The notes under the pieces were generated by a model. That model was given only the letters and a program-made list of their open reading frames with translations. It ran no database searches and was not told the DNA's origin. Below are positions 61,320-64,000 of a stretch of DNA of 64,000 nucleotides, piece after piece. The stretch comes from an uncultured Roseibium sp. GTDB taxonomy: Bacteria; Pseudomonadota; Alphaproteobacteria; Rhizobiales; Stappiaceae. Every line of letters begins with the position of its first letter. Position 1 is the first letter of the stretch. Position numbers and translations under genes: made by a program. The stretch covers positions 1 through 64,000 of the forward strand of contig NZ_CANLVF010000008.1 of the NCBI RefSeq assembly GCF_947494555.1. Reading direction: 5' to 3'.

Positions 61320-63287
61320 ATGACAGACACCAAGCTTCTGCTTTGCGATTGCCGCAAGAGCCAGGCAATCGATTCGGCACAATTGCAGGATGTGACGGGT
61401 ATGTCCTGCTCAAGGGTGCACACGGAACTCTGCAGGGCAGAAGCATCGATTGCAGAAGAAGCGCTTCAAGCGGGCAATATCATGGTTGCCTGCGCTCAAG
61501 AACAGAGCTTCTTTCAGGAAATCGCCGCAGACCTGGACGCTGAAGATCCTGCATTCATAGATCTTCGCGATCGTGCTGGCTGGACAGACGGCGCGGGATC
61601 AACATCGCCTAAAATGGCGGCACTCATAGCTGAAGCACTCCTTCCGGTACCGGGCGAAAAGGTGGTTGATGTCGTCTCCGAAGGCACCTGCATCATAATC
61701 GGCGAGACAGACGATGCGATCTCGGCTGCGGAACATCTCTGCGAAATGTTGAGCGTGACTGTCCTTCTTTCACCTGAAGCAGAGCAGCCGGTTTCGGACG
61801 ATCGGCGCTATGACATCGTGCGCGGGCGCATAAAATCGGCAACAGGCTCTCTCGGCCAGTTCAAGGTGGCATTCGATGCCCTGCAGGAACGCATTCCAGG
61901 CGGCCGGGGTGCGTTCAACTGGACCGAACCGCGCGACGGTGGCCGCACGGAATGCGACATTCTCATCGATTTCCGGCGAGCTTCCCAGCCGCTCTTTCCA
62001 GCTCCCGAGAAGCGGGAAGGATATTTGCGCGCCGATCCGGGAAACATGGAGGCCCGCACCAAAGCACTTCTGGAGGCTTCACAACTCACCGGCACCTTCG
62101 AAAAACCTATTTACGTTAAACAAAACGAACAGCTTTGTGCCCACTCGAGAGCCCAGAAAACCGGCTGTACGCGCTGCCTGGACCTGTGTCCGACCGGCGC
62201 GATTACCCCGGCTGGCGACCATGTCGCCGTTGACGCGATGATCTGTGCCGGATGCGGCAGTTGCGCCTCGGTCTGTCCGTCAGGAGCGATCACGTATGAC
62301 GCGCCGCCGCCTGAACATGTCTTTCAGAGATTAAAGACCCTCGGCGCGACCTGGCGCAAGCTTAGCTCCGAAGCCCCGCACCTGCTCGTTCATGACGCAA
62401 GGCACGGGCTCGATCTCATCCGTCTCAGTGCCCGTTACGGGAAGGGTCTTCCGGTCAATGTCGTTCCCCTCGAAATGACGGCGCTTGCAGGGTTCGGACA
62501 TGCGGAAATGCTCGCGGCACTGGCGAGCGGTTTTCAATCCGTGACAGTTCTGCTCTCCCCTGAAACCGAAAGGGACGGCCTTCCTTTCCAGGCAGACCTA
62601 GCCAACGCAATTGCAGGCAAAGACCTTGTGAGATTGATCGAGCCGGTCGATCCCGACCAGCTTGACGAACTGCTCGCAATTGAAACTCAGACAGATTTTT
62701 CTGTGCAGCCTATCCTTCCGCTTGGTTCCCGCAGGCAGGTCACGCGCCTGGCCGCAAAAGCGCTGAACGATGCTGCAGAACCGGTTCCGTTGCCGGCAGG
62801 TGCGCCCTATGGCGCCGTCAGTCTGAACCTGGACAGCTGCACGCTCTGCCTTTCTTGTGTCTCCCTATGCCCGTCCGGTGCCTTGAAAGAAAACCCTGAT
62901 ATGCCGCAATTGCGGTTCCAGGAAGATGCGTGTCTTCAGTGCGGCATCTGCACCACCATCTGCCCTGAGAGCGCACTCACGCTCGACCCGCGCCTTAACC
63001 TGTCGGATGACGCGTTGACGCCGATGGTTCTGAAAGAAGAAGAACCGTTCAATTGCGTCGAATGCGGCAAACCGTTCGGCGTGCGGTCAATGGTCAAACG
63101 GATGACTGAAAAACTGGCCGGAAAACACGGCATGTTCCAGGACAACAAGGCTGCCAAGCTTATCCAGATGTGTGACGATTGCCGCGTGAACGCGGTCTAC
63201 CATTCGGAAAACAATCCCTTCGCGATGGGCGAACGGCCCGCCGTGCGCACCACCGACGACTATATCAGCAAGCGGCGCGACCATTGA
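61320..63287 (+). CDS. Polyferredoxin-like 4Fe-4S protein with C-terminal zinc-ribbon-like region
   Basis: A 655-residue cytosolic protein. The N-terminal third begins with DCRKSQAIDSAQ and is of a type seen in formate dehydrogenase clusters. Near residues 275-325 lie two 4Fe-4S motifs (CTRCLDLCPTGAI; CAGCGSCASVCPSGAI), and near 505-555 two more (CTLCLSCVSLCPSGAL; CLQCGICTTICPESAL). The C-terminus has CVECGKPFG and CDDCRVN, a possible zinc ribbon. No signal peptide is seen, so it would transfer electrons or help cofactor assembly in the cytosol. It is divergent from the DUF3305-fdh operon. Confidence 0.85.
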   Translation: MTDTKLLLCDCRKSQAIDSAQLQDVTGMSCSRVHTELCRAEASIAEEALQAGNIMVACAQEQSFFQEIAADLDAEDPAFIDLRDRAGWTDGAGSTSPKMAALIAEALLPVPGEKVVDVVSEGTCIIIGETDDAISAAEHLCEMLSVTVLLSPEAEQPVSDDRRYDIVRGRIKSATGSLGQFKVAFDALQERIPGGRGAFNWTEPRDGGRTECDILIDFRRASQPLFPAPEKREGYLRADPGNMEARTKALLEASQLTGTFEKPIYVKQNEQLCAHSRAQKTGCTRCLDLCPTGAITPAGDHVAVDAMICAGCGSCASVCPSGAITYDAPPPEHVFQRLKTLGATWRKLSSEAPHLLVHDARHGLDLIRLSARYGKGLPVNVVPLEMTALAGFGHAEMLAALASGFQSVTVLLSPETERDGLPFQADLANAIAGKDLVRLIEPVDPDQLDELLAIETQTDFSVQPILPLGSRRQVTRLAAKALNDAAEPVPLPAGAPYGAVSLNLDSCTLCLSCVSLCPSGALKENPDMPQLRFQEDACLQCGICTTICPESALTLDPRLNLSDDALTPMVLKEEEPFNCVECGKPFGVRSMVKRMTEKLAGKHGMFQDNKAAKLIQMCDDCRVNAVYHSENNPFAMGERPAVRTTDDYISKRRDH

Positions 63288-63303
63288 ACATCCCGCATCG
63301 CAA

Positions 63304-64000
63304 TCACTGGTACTGGATCGGCGCGCCGAGATCCGCAGGCGGAATGCGTGAGACGAATGCCAATATGGCGTCAAGCTCGTCCAGCGTAAGCTCAAGCGGC
63401 GCGATTGGTGACGGCCTGCTGATATGGAACGGCTCGGTTACACCTTCGACCTGTGTGAAAGACGGGTGCGGATTAAGCGCGAAGAATGCCTCGAACCGGG
63501 CCCGCCAGTCGGAAAAACCGCGCATCACCGCGAATGACGGTGATGAACCGATCGTGGTCAACCGGGTCGCCTCGTTGACCATGTGGCAACGTCCGCAATG
63601 GACGACGGCCAGCTTCTCGCCAGAGACTATGTCCCCGGATATCGCCTCCGAAACCACTTCCTTCGGTTTTGCGGTCGCCGCGGCGAAAACGTCTCCGCTG
63701 TCCGGCTTGAACGAAGTGATCGTTTTTCTGCCGACATCACCGGTCAGCCAGTCCTCAAAACGCTCAACATGCTCGTTTTCGGCATCCGACGCTGCGAAGA
63801 ACCAGTCCTTGCCCAAACCCGAAAAGACCGGCGTCCCGGCGGACGAGGTCGAAAACGCAGCCTCAGCCGTGTCGGTTTCCGGAACGATTTCGATCCGGAT
63901 GCCGGTCTTCAGCGAAAACCGCGGCAACAAGTGCTTCAGGAACCCGGACATAACGAGATCGTCCGGTGCACTCAGACGAAAGGTCTTGGCAGATGCCTCG
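63304..64000 (-). CDS. Partial protein: periplasmic-binding-like domain fused to cytochrome c
   Basis: The 5' part lies beyond the window; 231 codons and the stop are visible and the frame stays open to position 64000. The visible beginning (TFRLSAPDDLVMSGFLKHL and RFSLKTGIRIEIV) resembles the first lobe of oxyanion-binding proteins such as TupA or ModA, and WLTGDVGRKTITSF the last part of such a fold, but the middle is very short. A cytochrome c domain follows, with heme site CGRCH and partner residues further on. It ends next to the polyferredoxin gene, convergent by 16 bases. A role as electron acceptor or sensor in formate or metal metabolism is possible. Confidence 0.7.
   Translation of the reverse strand, partial: EASAKTFRLSAPDDLVMSGFLKHLLPRFSLKTGIRIEIVPETDTAEAAFSTSSAGTPVFSGLGKDWFFAASDAENEHVERFEDWLTGDVGRKTITSFKPDSGDVFAAATAKPKEVVSEAISGDIVSGEKLAVVHCGRCHMVNEATRLTTIGSSPSFAVMRGFSDWRARFEAFFALNPHPSFTQVEGVTEPFHISRPSPIAPLELTLDELDAILAFVSRIPPADLGAPIQYQ

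Overview
The window is chromosomal DNA of a high-GC alphaproteobacterium. Gene content and protein sequences (frcA-like tail, smo sorbitol/mannitol operon, hutF-type histidine pathway, DUF3305/3306 formate dehydrogenase cluster, DUF1523 protein) suggest Hyphomicrobiales or Rhodobacterales, and a Labrenzia/Roseibium (Stappiaceae) relative is my best inference. I saw no rRNA, tRNA, CRISPR, prophage or transposase. Coding density is high and many neighbouring genes overlap by 1-4 bases (ATGA or TGATG junctions), so most are read as translationally coupled operons.

Layout. 1-156: 3' end of a sugar ABC transporter ATPase gene. 217-2952: divergent pair of a 7TM-DISM histidine kinase and a NarL/FixJ-type response regulator. 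3045-6535: two exported proteins of unknown role and a membrane-anchored von Willebrand factor A protein. 7095-13327: a compact five-gene cassette (coiled-coil protein, unknown protein, AAA+ ATPase, unknown protein with an all-acidic tail, DUF1523 membrane protein) with no assigned function. 13829-21346: LacI-type regulator and the smoEFGK-smoS-mtlK polyol uptake and oxidation operon, with two near-identical 14-bp candidate operators. 21543-22085: a Tat-type TlpA-like thioredoxin. 22125-29537: divergent hutFC / hutIHGU genes for histidine to glutamate plus formate, followed by a TRAP transporter (29588-32988) that may share its regulation. 32982-34232: a NagZ-like glycoside hydrolase.

34364-48048 is a 12-gene locus of two divergent, coupled operons around a 67-bp gap. 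Leftward: FAD/GcvT demethylating oxidoreductase, MDR oxidoreductase, three different enolase-superfamily proteins in tandem and a HemL-like class III aminotransferase. Rightward: RpiR regulator, Rieske oxygenase, an Asp/Glu-racemase/arylmalonate-decarboxylase-like protein, a sulfotransferase-like P-loop protein, an aldehyde dehydrogenase and a carboxymuconolactone-decarboxylase-like protein. It looks like a catabolic pathway for an N-methylated (betaine-like) compound that I cannot match to a known one.

48175-64000 is a tungstate and formate region: tupBCA, an exported protein, an aminoglycoside-phosphotransferase-like kinase, and a leftward formate dehydrogenase operon (DUF3305, DUF3306, TorD-like chaperone, small Tat protein, fdhA with Cys in place of Sec, fdhB, fdhC, a WD40-cytochrome c fusion and a 42-residue protein). 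A divergent polyferredoxin-like gene and a truncated gene for a periplasmic-binding-protein/cytochrome c fusion follow. A plausible metabolic thread is one-carbon flow: HutG releases formate and N-demethylation would release C1 units, while a tungsten- or molybdenum-dependent formate dehydrogenase oxidises formate. The best candidates for undescribed biology are the AAA+ cassette (7095-13327) and the enolase/Rieske locus (34364-48048).
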